From contig DRKP01000188.1 in NCBI GenBank assembly GCA_011051715.1, positions 1 through 40,174 of the forward strand: 40,174 nucleotides of DNA, written 5' to 3'. Of the stretch, positions 17,131 to 24,644 are shown one piece after another (position 1 is the stretch's first letter; each line of letters opens with the position of its first letter). The notes beneath the pieces were generated by a model, which was given only the letters and a program-made list of their open reading frames with translations, made no database searches and was not told where the DNA came from. The position numbers and the translations under genes were made by a program. This DNA is from Sedimenticola thiotaurini. GTDB taxonomy: Bacteria; Pseudomonadota; Gammaproteobacteria; Chromatiales; Chromatiaceae.

Positions 17131-17239
17131 CCCGTTCTCCTTGGGGTTCGTATCGGTGCTATTGTATCCTATGGTCGGCCGGGGACTCAGTGCGTTCACC
17201 TCGCCGCCGGCCCAAGAACAACAACAACCCTGTGACCCG

Positions 17240-17857
17240 ATGACCGATCACCACCCCAGCCGGGATCCATCCCGGAAATCACGACGGGTACGACACCTCG
17301 TCGCCATGGCCACCGTGCCTGCTGCGCTGCTCCCGCTGTCCGCTGCCGCTGTGCTGGATCACGCCGTGGACCCGGAGACCGGCCTGCAACGCTGGCACTG
17401 GAACCACCGGGGTGTCTCCCTGCAGCTGGTACAGCGCCAGCCGGATCAGACCCGGGCCTTCTTCCTCGGCCGCGGGTTCGGCACCAGCGTGGCCGACCGG
17501 ATCGGCCGCAGCTGCGTCTTTCAGACCATCTTCCGCAACGACGGCAGGGGGATCGTGGAGTACGACCTGGACCGATGGAAGGTGATTCGGGACGGCCGCA
17601 CCCAACCCCCCTTGACCCGCGAACGCTGGTCCGCGCGACTGCAGTCCACCGGTGTTCCGCAGGGACCCCTGATCGCCCTGCGCTGGTCGTTGCTGCCGAC
17701 CCGGCAACGTTTCCAGCCCGGCGACTACAACTGGGGCATGATCAGCTTCGGGCCGGCGCCGGGAGAGCAGTTCGATCTGACCATCGAGCTGGACGTCGGG
17801 GGGAACCGCATCGACGCCCGTATCCCGGCCATCGAGTGTCCGCCGGAACAGCCGTGA
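17240..17857 (+). CDS. Hypothetical exported protein
   Basis: I do not recognise a family. The 205-residue product begins with a basic region (RKSRRVRH) and a hydrophobic stretch (LVAMATVPAALLPLSAAAV), a likely signal peptide. The mature part looks like a single beta-rich domain, with WHWNHRGVSLQLVQRQPDQ, FFLGRGF and a final YNWGMISFGPAPGEQFDL. It has one pair of cysteines (CVFQ and the C-terminal IECPP) that could form a disulfide. It ends 11 bp before the TlpA-like gene, so the two are probably co-transcribed, and the thioredoxin may act on that pair. The start is chosen for the signal peptide; no ribosome site is clear. Confidence 0.65.
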   Translation: MTDHHPSRDPSRKSRRVRHLVAMATVPAALLPLSAAAVLDHAVDPETGLQRWHWNHRGVSLQLVQRQPDQTRAFFLGRGFGTSVADRIGRSCVFQTIFRNDGRGIVEYDLDRWKVIRDGRTQPPLTRERWSARLQSTGVPQGPLIALRWSLLPTRQRFQPGDYNWGMISFGPAPGEQFDLTIELDVGGNRIDARIPAIECPPEQP

Positions 17858-17868
17858 GGAGATCGACC

Positions 17869-18393
17869 GTGCCGATGAGAACCTTTGGGATCCTCCTGTC
17901 GCTGACCCTGTTCGCCATCGCTGCCGGCGCCCGGCAGGCCGGGCAGGGATTGACCGCCATCCCCGACCGCCCGCCGGCCCCCGACTTCCGGCTGCCGGAT
18001 CTGGATGGCGGTCTCCACCGGCTCTCCGATTACCGGGGTCGGGTGGTGATCGTCAATTTCTGGGCCACCTGGTGCCCGCCCTGCCGCGCCGAGATGCCCT
18101 CGATGCAGCGGGCCTGGGAGAAGCTGGAGAAGGAGGGTATCGTCATGCTGGGTATCGACGTGGGCGAGGATGAGGACAGGGTGTTCCAGTTCACCGCCGA
18201 CTACCCGGTGGAGTTTCCATTGCTGTTGGACCGGGATTCCGCCGTCATCGGCCGCTGGCCGGTACGGGGACTGCCCACCACCTTCGTGGTCGATCCCCGG
18301 GGTCGGCTCGCCTACCGCGCCATCGGCGGCCGCGAGTGGGACGATCCGGCGCTGCTCGACCTGGTGCGTGGACTGCAACGCCCGGCCCAATGA
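17869..18393 (+). CDS. TlpA/ResA-like periplasmic thioredoxin
   Basis: A 174-residue thioredoxin-fold protein with a signal peptide (TFGILLSLTLFAIAAGA) and the active site NFWATWCPPCRAEMPS. The cis-proline is in RGLPTTFVVD. These features define the AhpC/TSA-TlpA-ResA group, which reduces periplasmic disulfides and commonly takes electrons from CcdA or DsbD. The GTG at 17869 has AGGAG at 7-bp spacing; the ATG at 17875 is the alternative and removes two residues. It follows the exported hypothetical gene by 11 bp and is followed after 16 bp by the basic coiled-coil gene. Confidence 0.9.
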   Translation: MPMRTFGILLSLTLFAIAAGARQAGQGLTAIPDRPPAPDFRLPDLDGGLHRLSDYRGRVVIVNFWATWCPPCRAEMPSMQRAWEKLEKEGIVMLGIDVGEDEDRVFQFTADYPVEFPLLLDRDSAVIGRWPVRGLPTTFVVDPRGRLAYRAIGGREWDDPALLDLVRGLQRPAQ

Positions 18394-18409
18394 CCACCAG
18401 GGGGGAGAG

Positions 18410-18817
18410 ATGTCGAAGAAGAGCAGGCTGAAAAAGGAGAACCGCAGGCTGGAGCGGCGTCTGTGCCGCCTGGAGCAGCGCAACCGGAAGCTGAAGAAAC
18501 GGATGAAGCGGCTGGCGCGGGGACTGGAGGAGCGGGGGCGGACCATCGCTTCCCTGCAGCGGAAACTGGAGCGGAGGCGCAGCGGGGCGGCGGACACGGC
18601 GCCGGCGCTGCGGGCGGCGGCCGGCAAGGGCAGTCCGGCCTTGCAGCACCGCAATGCCTGGCAGCGCCACGCCTTCCTCCGCGAGCGCTACGAGGAGCAC
18701 CAGCGCGGCGGCTGCGAACGGCAACGGGCACGGGAGCTGGCCAATCGCGACCTGATCGGCCGCTTCGGTGACGAGGCCGGCTATACCGCCGAACAGCTGG
18801 AGTCGATCCTGACCTGA
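18410..18817 (+). CDS. Small basic coiled-coil protein of unknown function
   Basis: A 135-residue cytoplasmic protein with no signal peptide. Residues 1-65 are a long run of Arg, Lys, Glu and Leu (KKENRRLERRLCRLEQRNRK and on), a predicted coiled coil with a strong positive charge. Residues 80-135 are a compact C-terminal part with WQRHAFLRERYEEHQRG and EAGYTAEQLESIL. I know no family name. A nucleic-acid or ribosome role would fit the charge but is not shown. GGGGGAGAG precedes the ATG, and the gene sits 16 bp after the TlpA-like gene, so it is likely the last cistron of that operon. Confidence 0.65.
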   Translation: MSKKSRLKKENRRLERRLCRLEQRNRKLKKRMKRLARGLEERGRTIASLQRKLERRRSGAADTAPALRAAAGKGSPALQHRNAWQRHAFLRERYEEHQRGGCERQRARELANRDLIGRFGDEAGYTAEQLESILT

Positions 18818-18832
18818 GCCCGGCTCCCGCAG

Positions 18833-19663
18833 TCACGCCTGCCCCTCCGGGGAAGCGGGCGCGGAGGAACCGGCCCCGTAGCTGTGCAGCGACAGGCAGC
18901 CGAATGCCCACTCCCGGTGCAGCGGGACGATCGCCTCGTCGGCAGCACTCCCCAGGAAGGTGAGCAGCGGCAGGTAGTGCTCCACGGTCGGCAGGCACTG
19001 GCTGCCCGACGGCAGTGACAGGGGGGCGCAGAGGGTATCGAGGTCCCCCGCCCCGATGGCCTTTTCAACGGCGTCCATGAAGATCCCCGCCCAGGGCGTG
19101 ACCCGGTCCGGTGGGGCCTGCCAGTCGAGCCGGGACAGGTTGTGGACGATGCCGCCGCTGCCGATGAGCAGGACCCCCTGGTCGCGCAGCGGGGCCAGCA
19201 GGCGGCCCAGATCCAGGTGCCAGCGCATCCCCTTGCCAGGGCAGAGGGAGAGCTGATAGACCGGGAACGGCGGGGCCGGGAAGGGATCGAGCAGCGGCAC
19301 CCAGGTGCCGTGATCCAGGGGCCGTTCAGGCTCCTCCTCCAACGTCCCCAGCAGATCTGCCAGGCGCCCCCGCATCCAGCGGGCGACGGCGGCGTCCGCA
19401 GCGGGGCGCCAGTCGATCCGGTACAGCGGTTCGGGAAAGCCGTGGAAGTCGTGCTGGATCGCCGGCGCGTCACCATGGCCGGAGAGGGCCGGGGTGTCGG
19501 TCAGCCAGTGGGCGGAGAGGCACAGTATCGCCCGCGGCGTTCGCGGCAGGCGATCCGCCAGCGATCCCCAGAACCGGCGCACCGGCTCTTCCCCCAGCAG
19601 ATGGGTCGGCGCCCCATGGGCGAGAAACCATGCGGGCATGCGTTCGGGTGTGGGATGGCCCAT
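18833..19663 (-). CDS. ygiD: DODA-type extradiol dioxygenase (4,5-DOPA dioxygenase family)
   Basis: A 276-residue class III extradiol ring-cleavage dioxygenase of the YgiD/LigB type, normally using a metal centre to open catechol rings such as DOPA. Likely metal ligands are H16 in FLAHGAPT, the histidine of CLSAHW, and the histidine of GGIVHNL. The EHYLPLL block near the C-terminus holds the second-sphere histidine. Family length is about 260, so this is full length. In other bacteria the physiological substrate is often unclear. It is the last of three minus-strand genes with the CDGSH and NRDE proteins; the 63-bp gap to the CDGSH gene fits one transcript. Confidence 0.9.
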   Translation of the reverse strand: MGHPTPERMPAWFLAHGAPTHLLGEEPVRRFWGSLADRLPRTPRAILCLSAHWLTDTPALSGHGDAPAIQHDFHGFPEPLYRIDWRPAADAAVARWMRGRLADLLGTLEEEPERPLDHGTWVPLLDPFPAPPFPVYQLSLCPGKGMRWHLDLGRLLAPLRDQGVLLIGSGGIVHNLSRLDWQAPPDRVTPWAGIFMDAVEKAIGAGDLDTLCAPLSLPSGSQCLPTVEHYLPLLTFLGSAADEAIVPLHREWAFGCLSLHSYGAGSSAPASPEGQA

Positions 19664-19726
19664 GAGCTCCCGGTCGTCTGGTGTGTGTCGGCCGAAGACA
19701 TCACCACAACGGCCGGCCCGGCCTGA

Positions 19727-19963
19727 CTACAGCTCCTTGTGGGAACCGTCGCAGTAGGGGGGTGTGCCAGTGCGTTTGCATTGGCACAGTGCCTCCTGCT
19801 TGGGCCGGGTCACCTCGAACACGACCGGATCGATTCCGGTCCCCTCGTGGGAACCGTCGCAGAACGGCTGGTTCTTCGACCGGCCGCAGGCACACCAGTA
19901 ATAGGTGCCGGGTTCCAGGGTGAGGACGGCGGGTTCTTTTGCGGCGACGATGGCATCGTTCAT
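19727..19963 (-). CDS. CDGSH iron-sulfur protein with two CDGSH motifs
   Basis: A 78-residue protein with two mitoNEET-type motifs: [16 protein letters not shown] and [16 protein letters not shown]. Each supplies three Cys and one His for a [2Fe-2S] cluster. Tandem CDGSH proteins of this size are soluble in bacteria and are linked to redox or iron-sulfur handling; no enzyme activity is implied. The ATG at 19963 has GGGAG upstream, and sequence before it is not conserved. The C-terminus ends only three residues past the second motif, as is usual. Confidence 0.93.
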   Translation of the reverse strand: MNDAIVAAKEPAVLTLEPGTYYWCACGRSKNQPFCDGSHEGTGIDPVVFEVTRPKQEALCQCKRTGTPPYCDGSHKEL

Positions 19964-20063
19964 CGATTGGGCTCCCTTCGGTGGTGGGCGGGTGGCGGGC
20001 ATGGGGCGGCCGGTCCCTCGAAAAACAATGGACAGCGGAAAAAGGCGGGAGGTTCCTTGACGG

Positions 20064-20864
20064 TCATCCCGCCGACAGCGTGACCGGGCGGTAGCCGGTC
20101 CGGTCCGGAGGTCCCGCGGCGAAGCGCCAGACCGGTGGCGCATCCGGTCCCGGGTGCCGCGGCAGGGCGATCAGGGACCCCGAGCGGGTGCCGAAACCGT
20201 TGTCCAGGCGCCAGCACATGGCGCCGGTCGCCGCGGCGTCGCCTGCAGGGTCACCGGGGGATTTCCGGTCAGGCCCCTGGTCGTCATTCAGATACTCCCT
20301 GGCGCCAAACAGTGCCTCCCAGGCGCGCCAGTCCCCCGCTTCCGGATCCGGCGGCTTCGCGCTGCGGAAGCGGGGCAGGTAACGGCCGATACGGGGGTCG
20401 TCCGGGTCGTCGAGATCGCCGGCGGTCAGCATGTGCAGGCCTTCGCCGACGGTGACCAGCTGGATCCGCCGGTCGCGGTTGCGCAGCCAGTAGCACGCCA
20501 CCGGGTCGGCGATCAACAGGTTGAAGGGGCGGTAGGCGGCGGGATCGAGCTGTTTCAGGGCGTGCGCCGCCTCGTCCGCCCCGGCGTGGTCCAGGGCCTC
20601 CAGTACCAGCTCGCCCCGGCTGCGCCTGCCCGGGGCGGGTCCCAGGCTGCCATGCCGGTTGGTCACCGCCGCCACCATGCCGTGATCGTTGATGCCGAGC
20701 CAGCTGCCACCGGCCAGCAGGTCCATCCCCGCGGTCACCTCCGGCCGGTCCGGCCAGTGGCGCGCCGGCGGTCGCCAGGGCCGGTCCTCCATCTCGTCCC
20801 GGTTGGCACCAAGGAGCAGCGGCCAGGGGTGACCGGGGCGGCGCAGAACGACCAGTGTGCACAT
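20064..20864 (-). CDS. NRDE/TANGO2-family protein
   Basis: A 266-residue protein starting MCTLVVLRRPGHPWPLLLGA followed directly by NRDE, the family signature. Further blocks are GGSWLGINDHGMVAAVTNR and PFNLLIAD. The family belongs to the Ntn-hydrolase-like superfamily, with Cys2 as the candidate nucleophile; human TANGO2 has been linked to heme and lipid handling, and the bacterial role is unsettled. The true start is fixed by the need for Cys2, which excludes the long in-frame extension upstream. It is the first of three minus-strand genes, divergent from the Rieske gene. Confidence 0.88.
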   Translation of the reverse strand: MCTLVVLRRPGHPWPLLLGANRDEMEDRPWRPPARHWPDRPEVTAGMDLLAGGSWLGINDHGMVAAVTNRHGSLGPAPGRRSRGELVLEALDHAGADEAAHALKQLDPAAYRPFNLLIADPVACYWLRNRDRRIQLVTVGEGLHMLTAGDLDDPDDPRIGRYLPRFRSAKPPDPEAGDWRAWEALFGAREYLNDDQGPDRKSPGDPAGDAAATGAMCWRLDNGFGTRSGSLIALPRHPGPDAPPVWRFAAGPPDRTGYRPVTLSAG

Positions 20865-21058
20865 GCTGGGGAACGCTCGTTTCGAAGGATCAGGTCCGTT
20901 ATCCACTTCAGGCCAGCGGCGCAAACGGGAGGCCCCGCGGTTGAATGCCGGGGCAAGCCACGCAGCGGAAGGTGCCTTCAGGATACCAGAGCGACGCGAG
21001 CGGGCCATCTCTTCCTCCTGCCCCGGTCCCGTGCCGGCCGGATCTCTGCGGATGGCCC

Positions 21059-21090
21059 TTGACCTGGGTCCCGGGCACAGGTTGTACAGT
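21059..21090 (+). promoter_or_regulatory. MerR-type promoter/operator upstream of the Rieske-merR pair
   Basis: TTGACC (21059-21064) and TACAGT (21085-21090) are separated by 20 bp, the long spacing typical of MerR-activated promoters. The spacer region 21062-21082 is a dyad, ACCTGGGTCCCGGG then CACAGGT, with 16 of 21 positions symmetric. The ACCT...AGGT ends recall CueR operators. The likely regulator is the MerR protein encoded at 21845. Confidence 0.6.
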
Positions 21091-21110
21091 CGGTAGTACC
21101 AGAGGAGGAG

Positions 21111-21194
21111 ATGACGCTGTCCCCCGACGGTTGGTCCGATAGTCTGCCATGCGGCCGGAACTGCGGAGGAGATGGACATGATTGCAATCGATGA
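21111..21194 (+). CDS. Possible 27-residue Cys-containing leader ORF
   Basis: Too short to call with confidence. An ATG at 21111, right behind AGAGGAGGAG, opens MTLSPDGWSDSLPCGRN, then CGGDGHDCNR and a TGA at 21192-21194. It lies between the MerR-type promoter and the Rieske gene and overlaps that gene's start by 17 bp in another frame. Three Cys and one His in the last half could be a metal-responsive leader peptide, or the frame may be chance and the purine run may serve another start. The ribosome site is unusually close to the ATG. Confidence 0.25.
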   Translation: MTLSPDGWSDSLPCGRNCGGDGHDCNR

Positions 21195-21777
21195 CAGGGG
21201 GCGACGCCGCTTTCTCACCGCCGCCACCGGCCTGATGGGGGGGCTGGGTATCGCCGCTGTCGCCGTTCCGTTTCTCTCCGCCCTGAAACCCAGTGCAAGG
21301 GCACGGTCGGCCGCGGCTCCGGTACGCGTGGATATCAGCGCCATCGAGCCCGGCCAGCAGATCACGGTGAAATGGCGTGGCAAGCCGGTCTGGATCCTGC
21401 GACGCACCCCGGCGATGCGCCGGGTACTGGTATCGGCCGCGCTGCGCGGGCGACTGCGTGATCCCGATTCCGAAGTGGTGGGACAACAGCCGGCCTATGC
21501 ACGCAATGCGCTGCGATCGATCCGGCCCGAGTACCTGGTTCTGGTCGGCATCTGCACGCACCTGGGGTGCGTACCGACGTTCCGGCCGGAAAAGGCACCG
21601 CCGGACCTGGGTCCCGACTGGCCCGGGGGGTACTTCTGCCCCTGCCACGGCTCCCGTTTCGATTTCGCCGGCCGGGTCTACAAAGGGGTGCCCGCCCCCA
21701 CCAACCTGGTCGTTCCACCTCATTCCTACTCCTCTGGACTTGAAATCGTGGTGGGGGAAGAGGGAGGTGCCGCGTGA
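21178..21777 (+). CDS. Rieske iron-sulfur protein (PetA-like), stand-alone
   Basis: A 199-residue Rieske [2Fe-2S] protein. An N-terminal twin-arginine-like segment (DRGRRRFLTAAT) and a hydrophobic helix (about 14-35) match the anchor of ubiquinol-cytochrome c reductase iron-sulfur subunits. Cluster motifs are CTHLGC (C126, H128, C131) and CPCHGS (C154, C156, H157), both intact. Residues 55-115 match the petA spacer. The ATG at 21178 has GGAGGA 7 bp upstream; the ATG at 21172 is only 1 bp from it. There are no petB or petC genes next to it; instead a MerR gene follows after 67 bp. It may be a second, metal-linked Rieske paralogue. Confidence 0.92.
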   Translation: MIAIDDRGRRRFLTAATGLMGGLGIAAVAVPFLSALKPSARARSAAAPVRVDISAIEPGQQITVKWRGKPVWILRRTPAMRRVLVSAALRGRLRDPDSEVVGQQPAYARNALRSIRPEYLVLVGICTHLGCVPTFRPEKAPPDLGPDWPGGYFCPCHGSRFDFAGRVYKGVPAPTNLVVPPHSYSSGLEIVVGEEGGAA

Positions 21778-21844
21778 AGCTTCGTCCCGGAGAGGGCCGT
21801 ATGGCGCTATCATGGTTCATATTCAGACAGCGGAGTGCAGATCG

Positions 21845-22282
21845 ATGCTGACCGTAACCGAACTGGCGAATCGCAGCGGCGCCACACCGCATGCCGTCCG
21901 CTACTATACCCGTATGGGACTGCTGCGGGCGGAGCGCAACCCGAACAACGGTTACCGCCTCTACCGTGACCGGGAGGTGGGCTGGCTGCGTTTCATCCGC
22001 CAGGCCAAGCAGCTCGGTTACACCCTGAGTGAGATCCGGGAGATCATGCACGACTCCGATCGCGGGGATTCACCCTGTCCCCGGGTGCGCCGGATTCTGC
22101 TGCGGCGCATCGAGGAGAACCGCCGGCAGCTGGAGGAGCTGCTGGCCCTGCAGAGGCGTATGGAACAGGCGCTGGAGCAGTGGTCGCAGATGCCGGACGG
22201 GGTGCCGGACGGGCACTCGGTATGTCATCTGATCGAATCCTTCAACGAGGAGAGGCCGCTGCGCAATTCCGGCGGGCATTGA
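21845..22282 (+). CDS. MerR-family metal-responsive regulator
   Basis: A 145-residue regulator. The N-terminal winged helix-turn-helix reads LTVTELANRSGATPHAVRYY and on to GYRLYRD, as in MerR. The dimer helix starts after a conserved cysteine in SDRGDSPCPR (C78), and the C-terminal metal loop has GHSVCHLIE (H124, C127, H128). The position of C78 and of the C-terminal Cys/His resemble ZntR, CadR or PbrR-type sensors more than CueR, but the set is shorter, so the metal is not certain. It probably acts on the MerR-type promoter at 21059, giving autoregulation with the Rieske gene. The sensor kinase gene converges with it. Confidence 0.85.
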   Translation: MLTVTELANRSGATPHAVRYYTRMGLLRAERNPNNGYRLYRDREVGWLRFIRQAKQLGYTLSEIREIMHDSDRGDSPCPRVRRILLRRIEENRRQLEELLALQRRMEQALEQWSQMPDGVPDGHSVCHLIESFNEERPLRNSGGH

Positions 22283-22303
22283 GCCCACGGCTCGCCTGCA
22301 CTG

Positions 22304-23704
22304 TCAGCGGGGTAACGACAGCCGGGCGCAGAGGCCGCCCTCGGGGCGGTTTCGAAGGGTGAGATCGCCACCGTGGGCACGGGCGATGTTGCGGGCGATG
22401 CCGAGACCCAGGCCGGTTCCGCCGGTGTGCTGGGAGCGGGAAGCCTCAAGGCGGTAGAAGGGCTCGAAGACCCGCTCCAGTTCCTGCTCCGGGATTCCCG
22501 GTCCCCGGTCGCAGATGGTGACGGTCACTTCATGGTCGGCCGGCTGCAGCCGGATGTCGGCCTCGCCGCCGTAACGCAGGGCGTTCTCCACCAGGTTGAC
22601 GATACAGCGCTTCAGGGCGAGGGGGCGGCCGAGGTAGGGCGGCATCGGCTCGCAGGCGAGCCGGACGCGGGCGCCGGATTCGCGGAAGTCCTCGGCGATG
22701 CTCTCCAGCAGTGCCGGCAGGTCCAGCGGCTGGCTCTGTTCACCGCTCCCGGTCCCGCGCATGAAGTCCAGGGTGGCGCCCACCATCGCCTCCATGTCGT
22801 CCAGGTCCTGCTGGATCTTCCGGCGCAGCTCCCCGTCGTCCATCAGGTCGGTGCGCAGGCGGATCCGGGTCAGGGGCGTCTTCAGGTCGTGGGACACCGC
22901 GGCCAGGATCCGCGCCCGGTCCTCCAGGTAGTTCTGCAGCCGTGCCTGCATGGTATTGAAGGCGCGGGCGGTCTCGCGCACCTCCTCCGGACCCCGTTCC
23001 GGCAGTGGCGGGCGGCGGATGTCGCGGCCAAGTCCCTCTGCGGCCCGCTGCAGATCGCGCAGCGGGCGGACGATGGAGCGGACGCCGACCAGGGAGAGCA
23101 GGAGGACGCTGATGAGCAGGACCGCGAGGATGACGAGCAGGCGCGAGGGCCAGTGGAACGAACTCTCGGAGACACCGCGCTCGAAGATGGCCCAGCTGCC
23201 ATCCTCCAGCTTCACCTGGATCAGGAACAGCCGGGCCATGGCGTGCAGCCCCTGCATGTAGGCCATGGGGCCGCCCATGGCCGGGCCCTGCATCATGCGC
23301 CGGTGCATGGGGATCATCGGCCTGTCGATCAGCCCCCCGCGCAGGGCGACGCGGACCTCGCGCTCACCGGCGAGGCGCTGCGCCAGCTGCTGCCGGATGC
23401 GTTCGGCCAGCGCCGGTGATGCATCCTCCCCCGGTGGCAGCGGCAGCGGGCGGCGGTCCAGGCGGATGCGCAGCTTGGGCCCGCCCAGCAGCGGCAGCAG
23501 CTGCCGGCGCTGGGACGGGGGCAGGGAATCCAGCAGGTGCACGATGCCGGCGGTGCGTTCGATCAGGTTCTCGCCCAGGGACTCATAGAGGGCCTGGCCG
23601 CGATCGCGCAACAGGATGAAGGCGGACAGCAGCTGGGCCAGGATCAGGCCGCTCAGCAGCAGCAGGACCAGACGGCCGAACAGGGATCGTGGCAGCAGCC
23701 GCAT
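22304..23704 (-). CDS. Sensor histidine kinase with Met/His-rich periplasmic segment
   Basis: A 466-residue EnvZ/CpxA-type kinase. Transmembrane helices are at about 11-32 and 188-207, enclosing a ~155-residue periplasmic sensor domain. Then come a HAMP linker, the HisKA box with the phospho-histidine in AVSHDLKTPLTR (H272) and a HATPase with NLVENALRYGG, DRGPGIP and GTGLGLGI. Residues 129-156 of the sensor domain are packed with methionine and histidine (PMIPMHRRMMQGPAMGGPM), a candidate copper-binding site. The gene follows its response regulator by 16 bp on the same strand. Confidence 0.93.
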   Translation of the reverse strand: MRLLPRSLFGRLVLLLLSGLILAQLLSAFILLRDRGQALYESLGENLIERTAGIVHLLDSLPPSQRRQLLPLLGGPKLRIRLDRRPLPLPPGEDASPALAERIRQQLAQRLAGEREVRVALRGGLIDRPMIPMHRRMMQGPAMGGPMAYMQGLHAMARLFLIQVKLEDGSWAIFERGVSESSFHWPSRLLVILAVLLISVLLLSLVGVRSIVRPLRDLQRAAEGLGRDIRRPPLPERGPEEVRETARAFNTMQARLQNYLEDRARILAAVSHDLKTPLTRIRLRTDLMDDGELRRKIQQDLDDMEAMVGATLDFMRGTGSGEQSQPLDLPALLESIAEDFRESGARVRLACEPMPPYLGRPLALKRCIVNLVENALRYGGEADIRLQPADHEVTVTICDRGPGIPEQELERVFEPFYRLEASRSQHTGGTGLGLGIARNIARAHGGDLTLRNRPEGGLCARLSLPR

Positions 23705-23720
23705 GCTCGCTGTCCCCGGC

Positions 23721-24446
23721 TCAGGGCGCCGTCGACACCTTGCTCGCCAGCAGATAACCGCGGCCGCGCAGGGTCTTGATCAGGGTGGGTTGCCGCGCAT
23801 CGTCCCCCAGGCGCCGGCGCAGCCGGCCGACCAGCACGTCGATGCTGCGATCGAAGGGGCCGCCGTCGCGCCCCTGGGTGAGGTCGAGCAGCTGGTCCCG
23901 GGTCAGGGCCCGGTTCGGGTGGGTGAGGAACACGTGCAACAGCCGGTATTCGGCGTGGCTGAGGGGAACGATCACACCGTCGGGGGAGCGCAGGTTCTGG
24001 GTCCTGGTGTCGAGCTCCCAGCCGGAGAACCGCAGCCGGTCGGGCGTGTCGGCCAGGGGGTCGACGGGCAGGTCGCGCACCCGGCGCAGCACCACCTTGA
24101 TCCGGGCCAGCAGTTCGCGGGCGCTGAAGGGCTTGGCCAGGTAGTCGTCGGCACCCATCTCCAGTCCCAGGATCCGGTCCATCTCGTCGCCACGGGCGGT
24201 GAGCATGATGACCGGGATCCTCGAACGGGCGCGCAGGGTGCGGCACAGCTCCATGCCGTCCACCCCGGGAAGCATCAGGTCCAGCACGATCAGGTCGATA
24301 CGGCTCCGGTCCAGTGCCTGCCACATGCCGTTGCCCTCGCCGGCGGCGCTCACCTGGAAGCCGTTCTTTTCCAGGTAGGCCTTCAGCAGCTGCCTGATCT
24401 CGGGATCGTCGTCGACGACCAGTATGTGATCCTGGGTTCTGTTCAT
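23721..24446 (-). CDS. OmpR-family response regulator
   Basis: A 241-residue two-component regulator. The receiver domain has acidic residues D12-D14, phospho-acceptor D56 (LIVLDLMLPG), and K105 (DDYLAKPF). The winged-helix DNA-binding domain begins near residue 138 and ends with RRLGDD and RGRGYLL. It is cotranscribed with the kinase 16 bp downstream. The ATG at 24446 removes a short leader from a TTG at 24488. It is divergent from the Met-rich gene, and the shared gap contains repeated GTTACA-type motifs, likely its binding sites. Confidence 0.94.
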   Translation of the reverse strand: MNRTQDHILVVDDDPEIRQLLKAYLEKNGFQVSAAGEGNGMWQALDRSRIDLIVLDLMLPGVDGMELCRTLRARSRIPVIMLTARGDEMDRILGLEMGADDYLAKPFSARELLARIKVVLRRVRDLPVDPLADTPDRLRFSGWELDTRTQNLRSPDGVIVPLSHAEYRLLHVFLTHPNRALTRDQLLDLTQGRDGGPFDRSIDVLVGRLRRRLGDDARQPTLIKTLRGRGYLLASKVSTAP

Positions 24447-24454
24447 GGTGCCAA

Positions 24455-24566
24455 TGTAACGGTTTTCCGGTGCCGGCAGCGTCTCCAATTGTAACAGTCA
24501 TCGAATCGGGCGCCCGTTGTTACAGAGGATTACAAAAAGACCCGTTGCCGACACAGTGGGGTTACA
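24455..24566. promoter_or_regulatory. Cluster of GTTACA-type motifs between divergent operons
   Basis: Within 112 bp there are two TGTAAC copies (24455-24460, 24490-24495), two GTTACA copies (24519-24524, 24561-24566) and one ATTACA (24529-24534). The copy at 24519 and the ATTACA are 10 bp apart start to start in the same orientation, one helical turn, the layout typical of OmpR-family regulators. The likely ligand is the regulator encoded at 23721-24446, acting on both its own operon and the Met-rich gene. Confidence 0.6.
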
Positions 24567-24644
24567 GGGATGGGGTCTCATGGAACCCAGACGAACGGGG
24601 CCCGCATCGGATGGGCCGACGACTGACAGGAGAAGGAGAACACC

